Source: Tritrichomonas musculus
Lineage: Eukaryota > Parabasalia > Tritrichomonadida > Tritrichomonadidae
Reading direction: 5' to 3'
NCBI GenBank assembly: GCA_039105265.1
Contig: JAPFFF010000044.1
Coordinates: 930,001 to 994,000, forward strand
Length of the DNA: 64,000 nucleotides
Made by a program: the position numbers and the translations under genes. The notes under the pieces were generated by a model, which saw only the letters and a program-made list of their open reading frames with translations, ran no database searches and was not told the origin of the DNA. Of the stretch, positions 39,719 through 48,460 are shown one piece after another. Within the stretch, counting starts at the first letter, position 1. The number at the start of each line of letters is the position of its first letter.

Positions 39719-40147
39719 TCAAATCTTGAGTATACTTATTAGTTTAGTTGTCATGTATAACGATAAATCAATATTCAATTTATCGTGAACAAGTTTTTGA
39801 AGGAATTCATTTCTTGTAGCAGATGGTTGATCCAAGATGAGTTGTTTATTTTCATTTGCAAATGCTAATACTTTATTACGTTGTTCATCATTGAGATTCT
39901 TTGATTTATTTAATGGGAATGAACGATTTGTACGTCTATGGATGACTTTTCTAGGCTCTGCTATTGGTCCTTCACTTGTTGGAGGTGGTATACTACTTTC
40001 ACTTTGAGGTTCTTCTAAAGAATTCTCTTCCGGCTCACTGTTAGACGAACTGTCTTTTTTTTGTTCAGTATGCACCCATAATTTTAATGTATACAAATCA
40101 GCTATTATATCATCGATTTGTCTTATTATCGCGTTTGTCATTTTCAA
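39719..40147 (-). CDS. Unrecognised 142-aa type B protein
   Basis: ATG at 40147. The N-terminus is helical (AIIRQIDDIIADLYTLKLWV), the middle is Ser/Glu/Pro-rich and acidic (SSSNSEPEENSLEEPQ), then a basic RRTNRSFPLNKSKN and a helical C-terminus (TRNEFLQKLVHDKLNIDLSL). Its plan of a helical end with a basic stretch loosely recalls the LYN-FG proteins of type A, but I cannot claim homology. Function unknown. It is followed on the same strand by the gene starting at 40621. Confidence 0.6.
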   Translation of the reverse strand: MKMTNAIIRQIDDIIADLYTLKLWVHTEQKKDSSSNSEPEENSLEEPQSESSIPPPTSEGPIAEPRKVIHRRTNRSFPLNKSKNLNDEQRNKVLAFANENKQLILDQPSATRNEFLQKLVHDKLNIDLSLYMTTKLISILKI

Positions 40148-40168
40148 AGAATAAAAAAATAATTATTT

Positions 40169-40621
40169 TTAGTCTAATACAATATTTTGATGAGTACCCT
40201 TAAAGAGTGTTGGTTCGGGTATATCATATTTCTCTCTCAGCTTTAATAGAATTTCTTTGTTTGCTTTATTAATTCGCTCAATAGAGTAGTTATAAAATGG
40301 ATGCTCCTTAAATACTTGTTTTTCTGTATTACCGTTTACAAAGAATTCTGGTGAATTGATATTGATTCTTCGTCTCGCGTTTGATGTTAAAACAACATAT
40401 TCGAAACCCATTTCTTTGATTTTATCAGGGTAGAATCTAATTGTTTTATCAGGTGTTTGTAGTGAAATGTATAACACTTTCGCAAGATAATTTGATTTCC
40501 CAGAATTGATAGGATATTTATCACAAAGCAATGTGAAATCGCAGTGCTTGAAATCTTCTGGTGTTTCCAATAATGAAATGAAAGAATTGATATACTCATA
40601 GACTTTCAGTTGAGTGCTCAT
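40169..40621 (-). CDS. Unrecognised 150-aa type B protein
   Basis: Start at 40621 is preferred because TCACTA (minus, 40625-40630) sits just upstream; the frame continues upstream to 40714 without a better start. Contains VYEYINSFISLLETPEDF, FTLLCDKYPINSGKSNYLAK and a C-terminal KLREKYDIPEPTLFKG. Mixed helix and strand, no recognised motif. Its leader (40622-40704) also stands before the type B PolB at 18.7 kb in inverted orientation. Confidence 0.65.
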   Translation of the reverse strand: MSTQLKVYEYINSFISLLETPEDFKHCDFTLLCDKYPINSGKSNYLAKVLYISLQTPDKTIRFYPDKIKEMGFEYVVLTSNARRRININSPEFFVNGNTEKQVFKEHPFYNYSIERINKANKEILLKLREKYDIPEPTLFKGTHQNIVLD

Positions 40622-40704
40622 TTGTAGTGAAAATAAAAATTTAAAAAAATATTTGATTTGCTCTTTGGTGATTCTGGGGCTGAAATTATTTGATTCCAAA
40701 AAGT
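40622..40704 (-). promoter_or_regulatory. Leader with initiator, shared with PolB leader
   Basis: Includes TCACTA eight to nine bases before the ATG and a near-identical inverted copy at 18714-18795. Confidence 0.55.
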
Positions 40705-40738
40705 TGACCAGCAATCAAAAGTCATTAATGAATATGTA

Positions 40739-40954
40739 TTAAATGTTGTTGCTCCTGACAACCACCGAATGATTAAGTGAATCATGATGATTTAATGATT
40801 TAGTCGTTTTTGGTGGAGGTTCATGAAATACATTACCTTTTTCATTATAACATTTCACTGTCGGAGCTGAGTTTATTTTTGTTCTCTTCTTTTGCATCAT
40901 TAATTGCAACCTATCAAAATGATTTTTGTGTTTATCATCATGAACGGTTCTCAT
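40739..40954 (-). CDS. INSAP small protein, copy 2
   Basis: 71 aa, ATG at 40954: HFDRLQLMMQKKRTKINSAP, EPPPKTTKSLNHHDSLNHSV. Homologous to 37501-37734. Divergent from the 75-aa coiled-coil gene with 32 bp between. Function unknown. Confidence 0.7.
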   Translation of the reverse strand: MRTVHDDKHKNHFDRLQLMMQKKRTKINSAPTVKCYNEKGNVFHEPPPKTTKSLNHHDSLNHSVVVRSNNI

Positions 40955-40986
40955 TTGATTAATAGCAGAAATTTAATTGTTATTAA

Positions 40987-41214
40987 ATGAGTGAACTAAC
41001 AGAATACAAGAAAGAAATACCAGAATTAAAACGTATCAAACGAGGATTGAAAGAAAAGTGTTATGATTACAAACAATGTCTCAACAATATCAAATCAGGA
41101 ATGTTGGGCTCAGATGGTCTTGCCGTTCGTGAGTCTCTTATTGAAGACATCAACAGCCTCAAAAATAAAGTTCATCAACTTGAGAATGAATTAAATGAAT
41201 TGTCTAATAAATGA
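40987..41214 (+). CDS. KKEIPELKRIKR coiled-coil protein, copy 2
   Basis: 75 aa: YKKEIPELKRIKRGLKEKCY, KSGMLGSDGLAVRESLIEDI and coiled coil (LKNKVHQLENELNEL). Partner of 40739-40954, as in the copy 1 pair. Its end overlaps the end of the convergent 80-aa gene by 11 bases. Confidence 0.75.
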   Translation: MSELTEYKKEIPELKRIKRGLKEKCYDYKQCLNNIKSGMLGSDGLAVRESLIEDINSLKNKVHQLENELNELSNK

Positions 41215-41446
41215 GTTCTTCAAGTTCAGCAATTAATTCAATAGGTCCTCCGTTCGTCGGAGGCAGCGAGCGTTCGCCGCTTCCGTTGAATTTCTTTAGT
41301 TGTTCAATAAAGTGATTTATCTCTTTTAGTACTCCGTCAACAGCATCATCATTATCGTAGAGGTATTTTAATGCAGGTCTCCAACCTTTTAGCTTTTTGT
41401 TGATTGTATTAATGATGGTGCTTAATTGTTCGGCTTGGTTTGACAT
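41204..41446 (-). CDS. Unrecognised 80-aa helical protein with GC hairpins
   Basis: ATG at 41446. Mostly helical (QLSTIINTINKKLKGWRPAL, VLKEINHFIEQLKKF). The segment GSGERSLPPTNGGP is encoded by GC-rich palindromes (CCTCCG-TTCGT-CGGAGG 41247-41263, then GCGAGCGTTCGC 41266-41277), unlike the AT-rich rest, and splits the helical part. It looks like another coding hairpin insert. Function unknown. Confidence 0.6.
   Translation of the reverse strand: MSNQAEQLSTIINTINKKLKGWRPALKYLYDNDDAVDGVLKEINHFIEQLKKFNGSGERSLPPTNGGPIELIAELEELIY
41247..41277. repeat. GC-rich hairpin pair in the 80-aa gene
   Basis: CCTCCG/CGGAGG stem (41247-41263) followed two to three bases later by GCGA/TCGC (41266-41277). 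Confidence 0.7.
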
Positions 41447-42164
41447 TATAAATTGCTGATAAAAAAATAAAAAATTTTTGAAAGTTCTATTTTTCGTTGT
41501 TGTTATTTTTTGGAGTTCGTCAATTTATTCAAAATTTGTCTACCCGATTTTTGAACGAAATGAGGGGGTAATTTTAAAAAAGTGGCGAATTTTTGAGTCA
41601 TGGAGCTGATGTTTGGGGTCTGTAAATCCTATGACGAGGGGGTCATTTTTTTTTATCACCTTGAAATAGTTTGGAGTGGCTTCCATTTGGAATGCGATAA
41701 AAAATCAATATTCAAATATAAAAATAGGTTTTCCCAAAATCATCTGGTCCTCAAATATGGGATATTTTTGGCTGTCATAGGTGGAAATCAGTATGGATCA
41801 TATGTGGTGTCATATATGTGCCCATATTTATGGTCTATTTATAGGTCCAAATATGGGCTATTTATGGGCCATTTATAGGCTATTTTTGGAATTTGTATAG
41901 GTCCAAATATGGGCTATTTAGGGCGTTTTTGGGAGAATTCAGTATAGGTCCCATATGTGGATTTTAAATATTGATCCCAAATATGGTCTATTTTTGAAAT
42001 TTATGGGGCCCAAATATGGGCCATTTAGGGCGTTTTTGGGATAATTCTATCTGGTCCCGATTCGGAACAGACATCACTACTTAGGTGCTTTATTATCTAA
42101 AGACCTATGAGGAGAGTAACTATATATGTTCACCAAATCATGCATCTCCTTTGGTTGAATAAAC
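41447..42164. repeat. Gene-free region with imperfect AAATATGGGC repeats
   Basis: From about 41740 to 42060 several imperfect direct repeats of GGTCCAAATATGGGCTATTT, sometimes followed by AGGGCGTTTTTGGGA. No gene seen. The 41.5-41.7 kb part has G-runs (GAGGGGGT, GAGGGGGTC) reminiscent of 4.85 kb. It is probably the subterminal region of the type B block. Confidence 0.6.
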
Positions 42165-42348
42165 AGTAGTATATACTAGTCGGTTTCCGCGGGGCATGGC
42201 TCCCCACGCGTCAACACGAACTAGTTAAAAAAAAAAATAAAAAATAAAAAATAAAAAAAAAAATTAAAAAAAAATTTCTTCTTCTTCTTTTCATGTTATC
42301 CCACCCACCCACCTCAATGCCCACCATTTATGAAACGGCACAGGTACC
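42165..42348. repeat. Right inverted repeat bounding the type B block
   Basis: 42165-42226 is an inverted match to 14816-14886, and 42331-42348 an exact inverted match to 14624-14641. Contains the hairpin GGGG-CATGGCT-CCCC, an A-rich tract, and CCCACCCACCCACC. Confidence 0.7.
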
Positions 42349-42387
42349 TGCCCCGAGAATCTCGTACCTATTTCTTTCTATATGTAA

Positions 42388-42723
42388 ATGTCATTTGTGC
42401 CACTCAAAGGCTTTACTAACGACCATGAGATACTGAATAGGTACCCCTTTACTATAAGACGTAAGAGTAATCATTTTATATGCAAAGATGCAAAACATAT
42501 AAAGGGGTATATACGAGTATGTCTAAATAGCGACTACTACTTGAAACATGTACTTATAGCAAGACAGTTCATACCTAATGATGACCCACAACATAAAATA
42601 GAGGTAGACCATATCAATAGGAATATGGCTGACTACCATCTAAGCAACTTAAGATGGATAACCCCAACTGATAGTAACTATAACAGGGATATGCCCAAAA
42701 TTATAAATGCGAGGGCAGATTAG
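42388..42723 (+). CDS. HNH homing endonuclease (HNH_3 type)
   Basis: 111 aa, ATG at 42388. An N-terminal NUMOD4-like region (GFTNDHEILNRYPF) and the core HVLIARQFIPNDDP, KIEVDHINRNMADYHLSNLR, W are typical of free-standing HNH_3 nucleases of phages and large DNA viruses, which nick DNA and spread by homing. It lies 36 bp beyond the outer inverted repeat of the type B block and overlaps the end of the convergent 87-aa gene. It looks whole. Confidence 0.82.
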   Translation: MSFVPLKGFTNDHEILNRYPFTIRRKSNHFICKDAKHIKGYIRVCLNSDYYLKHVLIARQFIPNDDPQHKIEVDHINRNMADYHLSNLRWITPTDSNYNRDMPKIINARAD

Positions 42724-42964
42724 ATATTTGGTACTCTAAGAACTCAAAGGCAAAATGTTCTATTTGGTCGATAAATTCCAAATCACCATCTTTCATAATT
42801 ACATTAAGAATTTCAGGTTCGAAATACTCAGCAGCTAACTCTTTTATCTTTTTAATTAAGATATCACATACACCCTCATTAGTCTCACATCTATAATCAT
42901 AGAGGTAAGATACTATTTTATAGAGGATATTCATACGCTCTTTTATGGTCATGTAATAAGCCAT
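42701..42964 (-). CDS. Unrecognised 87-aa helical acidic protein
   Basis: ATG at 42964. Helical: IKERMNILYKIVSYLYDYRC, LIKKIKELAAEYF, and an acidic FIDQIEHFAFEFLEYQ. No motif recognised. Tail-to-tail overlap of 23 bases with the HNH gene. It could be an element accessory gene. Confidence 0.55.
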   Translation of the reverse strand: MAYYMTIKERMNILYKIVSYLYDYRCETNEGVCDILIKKIKELAAEYFEPEILNVIMKDGDLEFIDQIEHFAFEFLEYQISNLPSHL

Positions 42965-43093
42965 TTATACAGAAATAAAAAAATGAAATGAACAATAGAA
43001 AAATATTTAGTCATTTCACTTTTTTCTTTGATGAATCTCGATTAGAAGATACGATTGACCACTGAAATGCTCAACACTAAAATCATGGATTAA

Positions 43094-43291
43094 AAGCAAA
43101 AGCTTGAAGCAAAGATAGACCATACTGAGACTTACTTGTTGCTCCAAATTGATCAACTCAACCAACGACTTGATGAGGTTCTTAATAGGGTCAACCTGCT
43201 ATCCTTAAAACTCGATTCTGTCATTGATGGCCTTGCAAAGATGAAGGTCAACGTTGATGATATCAACAGCAGCCTTGATAACCTTCCTTAA
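43094..43291 (+). pseudogene. Short coiled-coil remnant
   Basis: Sixty-five codons of open frame with heptads (QIDQLNQRLDEVLNRVNLLS, KLDSVIDGLAKMKVNVDDIN). GC is higher than in neighbours. No intact start is seen in this frame. It may be a broken small gene of the element. Confidence 0.4.
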
Positions 43292-43332
43292 TAAACAACA
43301 TCTTCTTCTTCTTTCTTTTATTTGATTTTTAA

Positions 43333-44606
43333 ATGACAAGTGATGTAGGTACACAAACTAAACCTAACTATAAAATACAACTATTACAAGGTACTATTAA
43401 ATTTCGACCTAAACTAGTTGATAGAGATGTTGAAAGATTAACAAGAGGTTTGGGTCAAACTATATGGAAGTTCTCTAATAATCAAATAAATCTACAAAAA
43501 TTATATGAGACATATTTAAATACTAGTATAGCTTTTAAAGACGTACTTGAATTTGCTAATAGACTCAAGAGAGAGAGACCAAAAGCAAAATTTTCAGGTT
43601 GTGTGTTTGCGATTAAGAAAAATCAAGATGATAAAGATGAACATGGGCATTACATAACAGTATTAATGAATAAAGCGGTACATCAAGAGCGCCATCTCCT
43701 CCACCACCCCCACAAACATCCCCTCAATCATCAAAACAAACATCAAGGCACACATCAAGACCACCAACACCTCCAATGGATCTAGACCAATTTATTGATT
43801 ATAATGCAATCACTGATAATAATTCGCAATTAGAATCAAAAGAAGTATATCCATATCTAAAACTATTAGTAGAAAAAGGAAAAAAAGTGAAAAGAATAGG
43901 ACATGTAGCCTTATTGCCTCCTGATTGATTTTATTATCTATATGAGAATCCGAAACAAGAAGCAGTGGACTCTCTCTTTGAGTATCTTAGTAAAGCTCCA
44001 CAGTTTAATAAGAAACCAATTGATTATTATGATTGCATTGTAATTCCTGCTGAACTAGAGGAACATTGGATATTAATAGTAATCGATAATGGCAATAAAG
44101 ATATCGGCGTATATGATTCAAACATGAAAGCATACCCAGATATCGGTAAAATAATAAATAAATTCTTGAAATCACAAGGCATTAATCAGAAATATCCAAT
44201 GAGATATAATCGTGTTCCTAAACAAAATAATGATATTGATTGTAGTATATTAATGATGCAAAATGCAAGGATATTATTGCATGATTGTAAATGGCCTTAT
44301 CCAATAGATGACGTACCTAATATTAGACAAAGAATTGCACGTGAATTAAAGAGCAAAACATTAGAAACAGCTGCCCTCCCACCTACACCACCAAGTTTTC
44401 AAAAACATTCTAACAACACAGAAAAACCGACTCTCCCCAAAAAAAAAATGAGTCAAGCTGAGAAGGAAAGAATCGAACAAGAGACTTATAATTATTTTAT
44501 TAAAAAAGGTGCATATCATTTAGCTAAATCATATAAATACCCTTATTGGAATGTTCATGAAGATGTAGAATCTGGTGTACCAAAAGATAAATCAAAAAGA
44601 ATGTAA
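43333..44606 (+). pseudogene. Adenain-like cysteine protease gene region, type A (broken about twice)
   Basis: The 5' frame (43333-43785) has SDVGTQTKP, an LC8-type TQT motif, and a helical/basic segment; a Pro-rich stretch follows. The 3' frame (43965-44606) holds the catalytic domain of the adenovirus/Ulp1 (C5/C48) clan: His in LEEHWILIVID, Asp in GVYDSNMK, and QNNDIDCSILMM with the nucleophile Cys. A basic tail ends KDKSKRM. In adenoviruses and Polintons this enzyme trims virion proteins. Placement ahead of capsid genes fits. The copy looks broken about twice. Confidence 0.78.
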
Positions 44607-44631
44607 ATTAAAAATTTTTCAATAAATAAAA

Positions 44632-45000
44632 ATGCCAGAATTAATTTTGCCAATTGAATGTTCACTTTATTTTAATAAAACATTGAAAAAGACAGAAATA
44701 TCTGAATTATCAGAAATTTGTAAATCAAAGTTTAAATTATCAAACAAAAAAATAATCTTTACTGATTGGGCAAAGAAATTTGATTGGGATGATTATGAGG
44801 ACGTTAAAGAAATATTGAATTTAGTGGCCAAATATTGTTCAGTACATAAAATCACACTTTTTGGATCGATAATTGGTTATATAGGTGAAAGGAATGAAAA
44901 TATGGTCAAATCAAAAGCCTATCAGATTCAATTGAAAAAGGGAGATATAATTCCAAAGGAAATAATCCTTCATGCTAGGAAACCAAGAAAGAATAAGTAA
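44632..45000 (+). CDS. Unrecognised 122-aa type A protein
   Basis: ATG at 44632, 25 bp after the protease region and 20 bp before the next gene. It has IPECSLYFNKTLKKTEISEL-like mixed strands, FTDWAKKFDWDDYEDVKEIL, and a basic C-terminus (ARKPRKNK). No motif recognised. Part of a run of seven same-strand genes, likely virion or packaging related. Confidence 0.65.
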   Translation: MPELILPIECSLYFNKTLKKTEISELSEICKSKFKLSNKKIIFTDWAKKFDWDDYEDVKEILNLVAKYCSVHKITLFGSIIGYIGERNENMVKSKAYQIQLKKGDIIPKEIILHARKPRKNK

Positions 45001-45020
45001 GATATTTATTTTTAGTCAAA

Positions 45021-45986
45021 ATGGAGTTACCGCCAAGAGTTAAAACACAACACCCTAATCGCGAAAATATTGTACATGATGCTAACGTTCCTGTCCCAAT
45101 TGAGACTGCTTTTTTCTTAGAGGACTCACAAAGAGATCCAAGCAAATTTAATCGTTTTTATTTCAATTTTCCTGGTGATTGGTCAACGTCAAACAAAGGC
45201 GAAACAATTGTGGGTGTAAGGTCAATGTGGCTCGTTTCAAAAAGACGAAAACTTGAATTCACCATCTCAATTGCTAAATATTTAAAGGTTTCATTTGATA
45301 AAATACCTGGATTCAGTATACACGATAGAATTAAATCTATGACTTCATCTCTTTATCAGGATGATTTAAAAATCAAAGAAATAAAAGTAATTGACTGGCT
45401 CTCAACAGAAAGAGATTTCAGAGGATTTTTTGAAGCAGTCCACAATGCTTTGAAATCATATATCTCAATATGGTGGAATAGCATCACTAACGCATTTGAA
45501 CAATCTGATATTGATGTTTTGAATAGAGACATACAAATTGATGGTTATTATAACGAAAAAGGTTTTCATGAAAAAATATATTCTGAACGAAACAATAATT
45601 CTTTAGATAAATACGGTTGTGCTTTCAAAATAACTGAAATGAATAAAGATTTTGAGGAAGTATTCAATATTGGTGACGGACCTACTCAAAATAGAAAAGG
45701 AAAATATAATTTGTATGAAAATGAATTAATTTTTGATAATATTTGGGATCGTCATTCATGTAAAGTTTATTCTTCACTTGGCGAACAATCATTACATAAT
45801 TATATCGGTAATTCACAAATTTATTATAATCCTATCAAATATTTTAAATTGAATTCCTCTGATCAACGGTTTTGGATTGAATTATATTCTGCCAGACAAT
45901 ACAATGCCCCCGTTAAATTACCCAATGGAGAAACTTTTGTCATGGAAATGCAGTTCTTGCCTTATAATAAGATGTTATACGTTTAA
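45021..45986 (+). CDS. Candidate minor (penton) capsid protein, type A
   Basis: 321 aa, ATG at 45021 and open throughout. Beta-rich with few helices: FYFNFPGDWSTSNKGETIVG, RSMWLVSKRRKLEFTISI, a middle region rich in Asn and Asp, and a C-terminal ELYSARQYNAPVKLPNG, FVMEMQFLPYNKML. Polintons carry a minor single jelly-roll capsid protein near protease, integrase and ATPase genes; position and all-beta texture fit. No sequence motif proves it. Confidence 0.5.
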   Translation: MELPPRVKTQHPNRENIVHDANVPVPIETAFFLEDSQRDPSKFNRFYFNFPGDWSTSNKGETIVGVRSMWLVSKRRKLEFTISIAKYLKVSFDKIPGFSIHDRIKSMTSSLYQDDLKIKEIKVIDWLSTERDFRGFFEAVHNALKSYISIWWNSITNAFEQSDIDVLNRDIQIDGYYNEKGFHEKIYSERNNNSLDKYGCAFKITEMNKDFEEVFNIGDGPTQNRKGKYNLYENELIFDNIWDRHSCKVYSSLGEQSLHNYIGNSQIYYNPIKYFKLNSSDQRFWIELYSARQYNAPVKLPNGETFVMEMQFLPYNKMLYV

Positions 45987-45997
45987 TTTATAAAAAA

Positions 45998-47140
45998 ATG
46001 ACATCACTTGCAGAATTATACAAGGAATATCCATACCGTGGTCCAGCTTTTGAAAAACATGCACTTGAAAAAGGTTATTCGAAAAAAGAGATAAGGAAAT
46101 TTCAATCAGAATCCGTTGTTCATGATCAAAAAGTGCCAACTCCTAAATATATACCAATCGTATCGTCTCATTCCGGAGGTTTTCAGATGGATACGTTTAT
46201 AAACGATAAAGGAGCTAACGGTTTGAATTATTTGATGCTTATCAATATAAATACCCGTAAAGCTTATGCATATCCGATGAGAGGGAAAGGGGCGTTACAG
46301 GTCAAATCAGCATTGAATAAATTCATCAAGGAAGAACCAAATTGCCATTCAATCGCTTCAGATCAAGATGCTGCTTATTTATCAGACGAAGTGACATCTT
46401 GGATGAAAAGTCATAAAATTATATATACGACTACAACGGATGATAATCACAATAATTTAGGAATAATAAACCGTTTTATGAGAACGATAAGAGATTTAGC
46501 CGTTAACAAAAATTTGTTAGATGCCGATATATGGAAAGATATTTCAAAAGAAGGTGAATTAACACACAAACCTACAAGAAATATTTCACCAAAAGAAATG
46601 CAGTCATTAATGTCAGCATATAATGAATCATATCATACTAAAATAAAAACAGCCCCCAATAAAATGACAGCCAAAGACGAACAGAAATATATTTTGAAAA
46701 ATAAAACGCAAGCAAACCCTTATGATTTCAAAGAAGGTGATAAAGTACGTATCGTAGAAGAAAAAACGATTAAAAATAAAAAACGAAGAATGGTTAGCAA
46801 TCAAGCATATACAGTTGATTCAAAATCTGGTAATTTATTCAAAATTGCTGCTAACGATAGATCTGTGAACGATTATCCTGGATACAAAATAGTTAAGGCG
46901 AAAGGATTTGTTCCTATGGCCAAAACATTGAAAGACGGCAAAAGAGGGAACATAGAGGAGATTTTAGGGTATAATAATGCAAATGACCAATACAAGGTCA
47001 AATGGGATGATGGAAGTCAAGGGTATACATATGCCAAAAGTATGAGAGAAGGAAATCCAACAATATTATCACGGTTAGAACGAATGTATTGGGTGAAAAC
47101 AGGTGAAAACATACCAGTTAAAATCAGAAAATACATTTAA
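45998..47140 (+). CDS. Polinton integrase with chromodomain-like end, type A
   Basis: 380 aa, ATG at 45998, open throughout. rve core: GGFQMDTFINDKG, NYLMLININTRKAYAYPM, SIASDQDAAYLSDEV, then NNLGIINRFMRTIRDLAV and YNESYHTKIKTAPNKM. After it KEGDKVRIVEE and a C-terminal IEEILGYNNANDQYKVKWDD, YTYA that looks like a chromodomain, as in several Polinton and Ty3-like integrases, which can steer insertion to marked chromatin. It lies 11 bp after the candidate minor capsid gene and 14 bp before the ATPase. Confidence 0.88.
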   Translation: MTSLAELYKEYPYRGPAFEKHALEKGYSKKEIRKFQSESVVHDQKVPTPKYIPIVSSHSGGFQMDTFINDKGANGLNYLMLININTRKAYAYPMRGKGALQVKSALNKFIKEEPNCHSIASDQDAAYLSDEVTSWMKSHKIIYTTTTDDNHNNLGIINRFMRTIRDLAVNKNLLDADIWKDISKEGELTHKPTRNISPKEMQSLMSAYNESYHTKIKTAPNKMTAKDEQKYILKNKTQANPYDFKEGDKVRIVEEKTIKNKKRRMVSNQAYTVDSKSGNLFKIAANDRSVNDYPGYKIVKAKGFVPMAKTLKDGKRGNIEEILGYNNANDQYKVKWDDGSQGYTYAKSMREGNPTILSRLERMYWVKTGENIPVKIRKYI

Positions 47141-47154
47141 TTATTCTTAATCAA

Positions 47155-48013
47155 ATGAAAGGAAATATTATTCAAAAAGTTGAAGAATTGATCAATGAGA
47201 CACTCAGAAAAAGTATGAGAGAAATTGAGGGCGCTTTGATCAAACCATTATCAGAAAATTATCCGTTTTCATCAAATGGGATATACTTTTTGATTGGACG
47301 TCCTGGTGCTGGCAAAAGTTATTGGATTTGGCGCCATATTATGATTACTGAAAGATTATTTAAACATCCATATTATCATAAAATTTATTTCTGCTCAACG
47401 TCTGGTAAAATGGATAAAACCGCCGAAGTTTTGAATAAAAAGATTCTAACAAAAATAATTTATGTCTCAGAAAAACAATTGATGAGCGTTCTTCAGAAAC
47501 ATTTGAAAAGGAAAATAAAATATTATGCACTTGTCAAACATATCCTCTCAAAAATGAAAGAAACGTCTGATGAGATGAGGCGTTTAATTGAAAAAACATC
47601 ATTTAACTGACCTTCAAGATAAAATCATTTATATTGCCAGTAAGCTTTGTAAATATGGAACCGCCTCTTATCCATTCAATACTCTGATTATTCTTGATGA
47701 CTGTGCTGGTTCAGATTTATTGAAAAACGGTAATTCAGAATTTATTAAATTATTGACAAAGACAAGACATTATAACATAACGTGCATAATGGCATTTCAA
47801 ACGATAAGATTTGTGCACATAAATGCTAAACGTATGGCAACCGATATTATCTGTTATAGCGGTTATTCAGAAGAAGATTTCACCTCTTTATTGCAGCAAA
47901 CAAATAACAACTTAAATACAAAGGCAACTGTGCAAGAATACTTGCAACATAGAGAACCGCATGACAAATTTATCATGAACATAACTGCAAACAAATACTA
48001 TTTTGAATCTTAA
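47155..48013 (+). pseudogene. Polinton DNA-packaging ATPase, type A (broken about once)
   Basis: Start at 47155 (ATG). Walker A LIGRPGAGKSYWIW near residue 45, Walker B NTLIILDDCAGSDLL in the 3' part, then LTKTRHYNITCIMAFQTI, the arginine and sensor region shared with FtsK/HerA-type packaging ATPases. The type B relative is 38734-39642. The gene lies between integrase and small basic gene on the same strand. The copy looks broken about once. Confidence 0.8.
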
Positions 48014-48032
48014 ACGTTTTATTGAATTTTAA

Positions 48033-48431
48033 ATGGGATTATTTAGAAAATGGGCGAGAAGAAGTATTGGCCTTGGAAGTCAATTATTAATGGGAGCAGC
48101 AAATTCAGCAACAGGAGGATTAGCAGGTAAATTAGCGGATAATGCAACAGGAATAATGAAAAATCAATCAGGATTAATAGGCAAAACAATGGGTAGTTTA
48201 GGCAAAGCATTTTTAAGCGATAATATGAGAAACAAAATCTCAAATGTAGCGGATGCAGCAATAAAATACATTCCAAAAGGCAACGTAAGAGAAGCATTAA
48301 CAAAAATCAATAATCATGCACAAGGAAGAGATGAAAACTATAAAATGCCAAAACCCGCTAAAACAGAATCGAGTAGTTCAAATAATTCACCAGCACCTAT
48401 AAATCATGTACATTCATCAAATTATGAATAA
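48033..48431 (+). CDS. Small basic Gly/Ala-rich protein before capsid gene, type A
   Basis: 132 aa, ATG at 48033: MGLFRKWARRSIGLGSQLLM, Gly/Ala-rich GAANSATGGLAGKLAD, helical AIKYIPKGNVREALTKI and a Ser/Asn/Pro-rich end. It resembles the type B small basic proteins in size class, charge and amphipathic start (MG-x-F-K). A pVI-like internal virion protein is possible; inference from position and composition. Confidence 0.6.
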   Translation: MGLFRKWARRSIGLGSQLLMGAANSATGGLAGKLADNATGIMKNQSGLIGKTMGSLGKAFLSDNMRNKISNVADAAIKYIPKGNVREALTKINNHAQGRDENYKMPKPAKTESSSSNNSPAPINHVHSSNYE

Positions 48432-48460
48432 TAAGAAAAGTCAATTTTATTGAGTTTTAA

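Noticed and set aside
41447-42164. Small frame at 41600-41878 as a gene
   Set aside because: Trp/Gly/Tyr-rich translation of AAATATGGGC repeats, with no family resemblance.
48043-48303. Leu/Cys-rich minus-strand frame
   Set aside because: It lies opposite the small basic gene and mirrors its Gly/Ala/Asn codons; no independent support.
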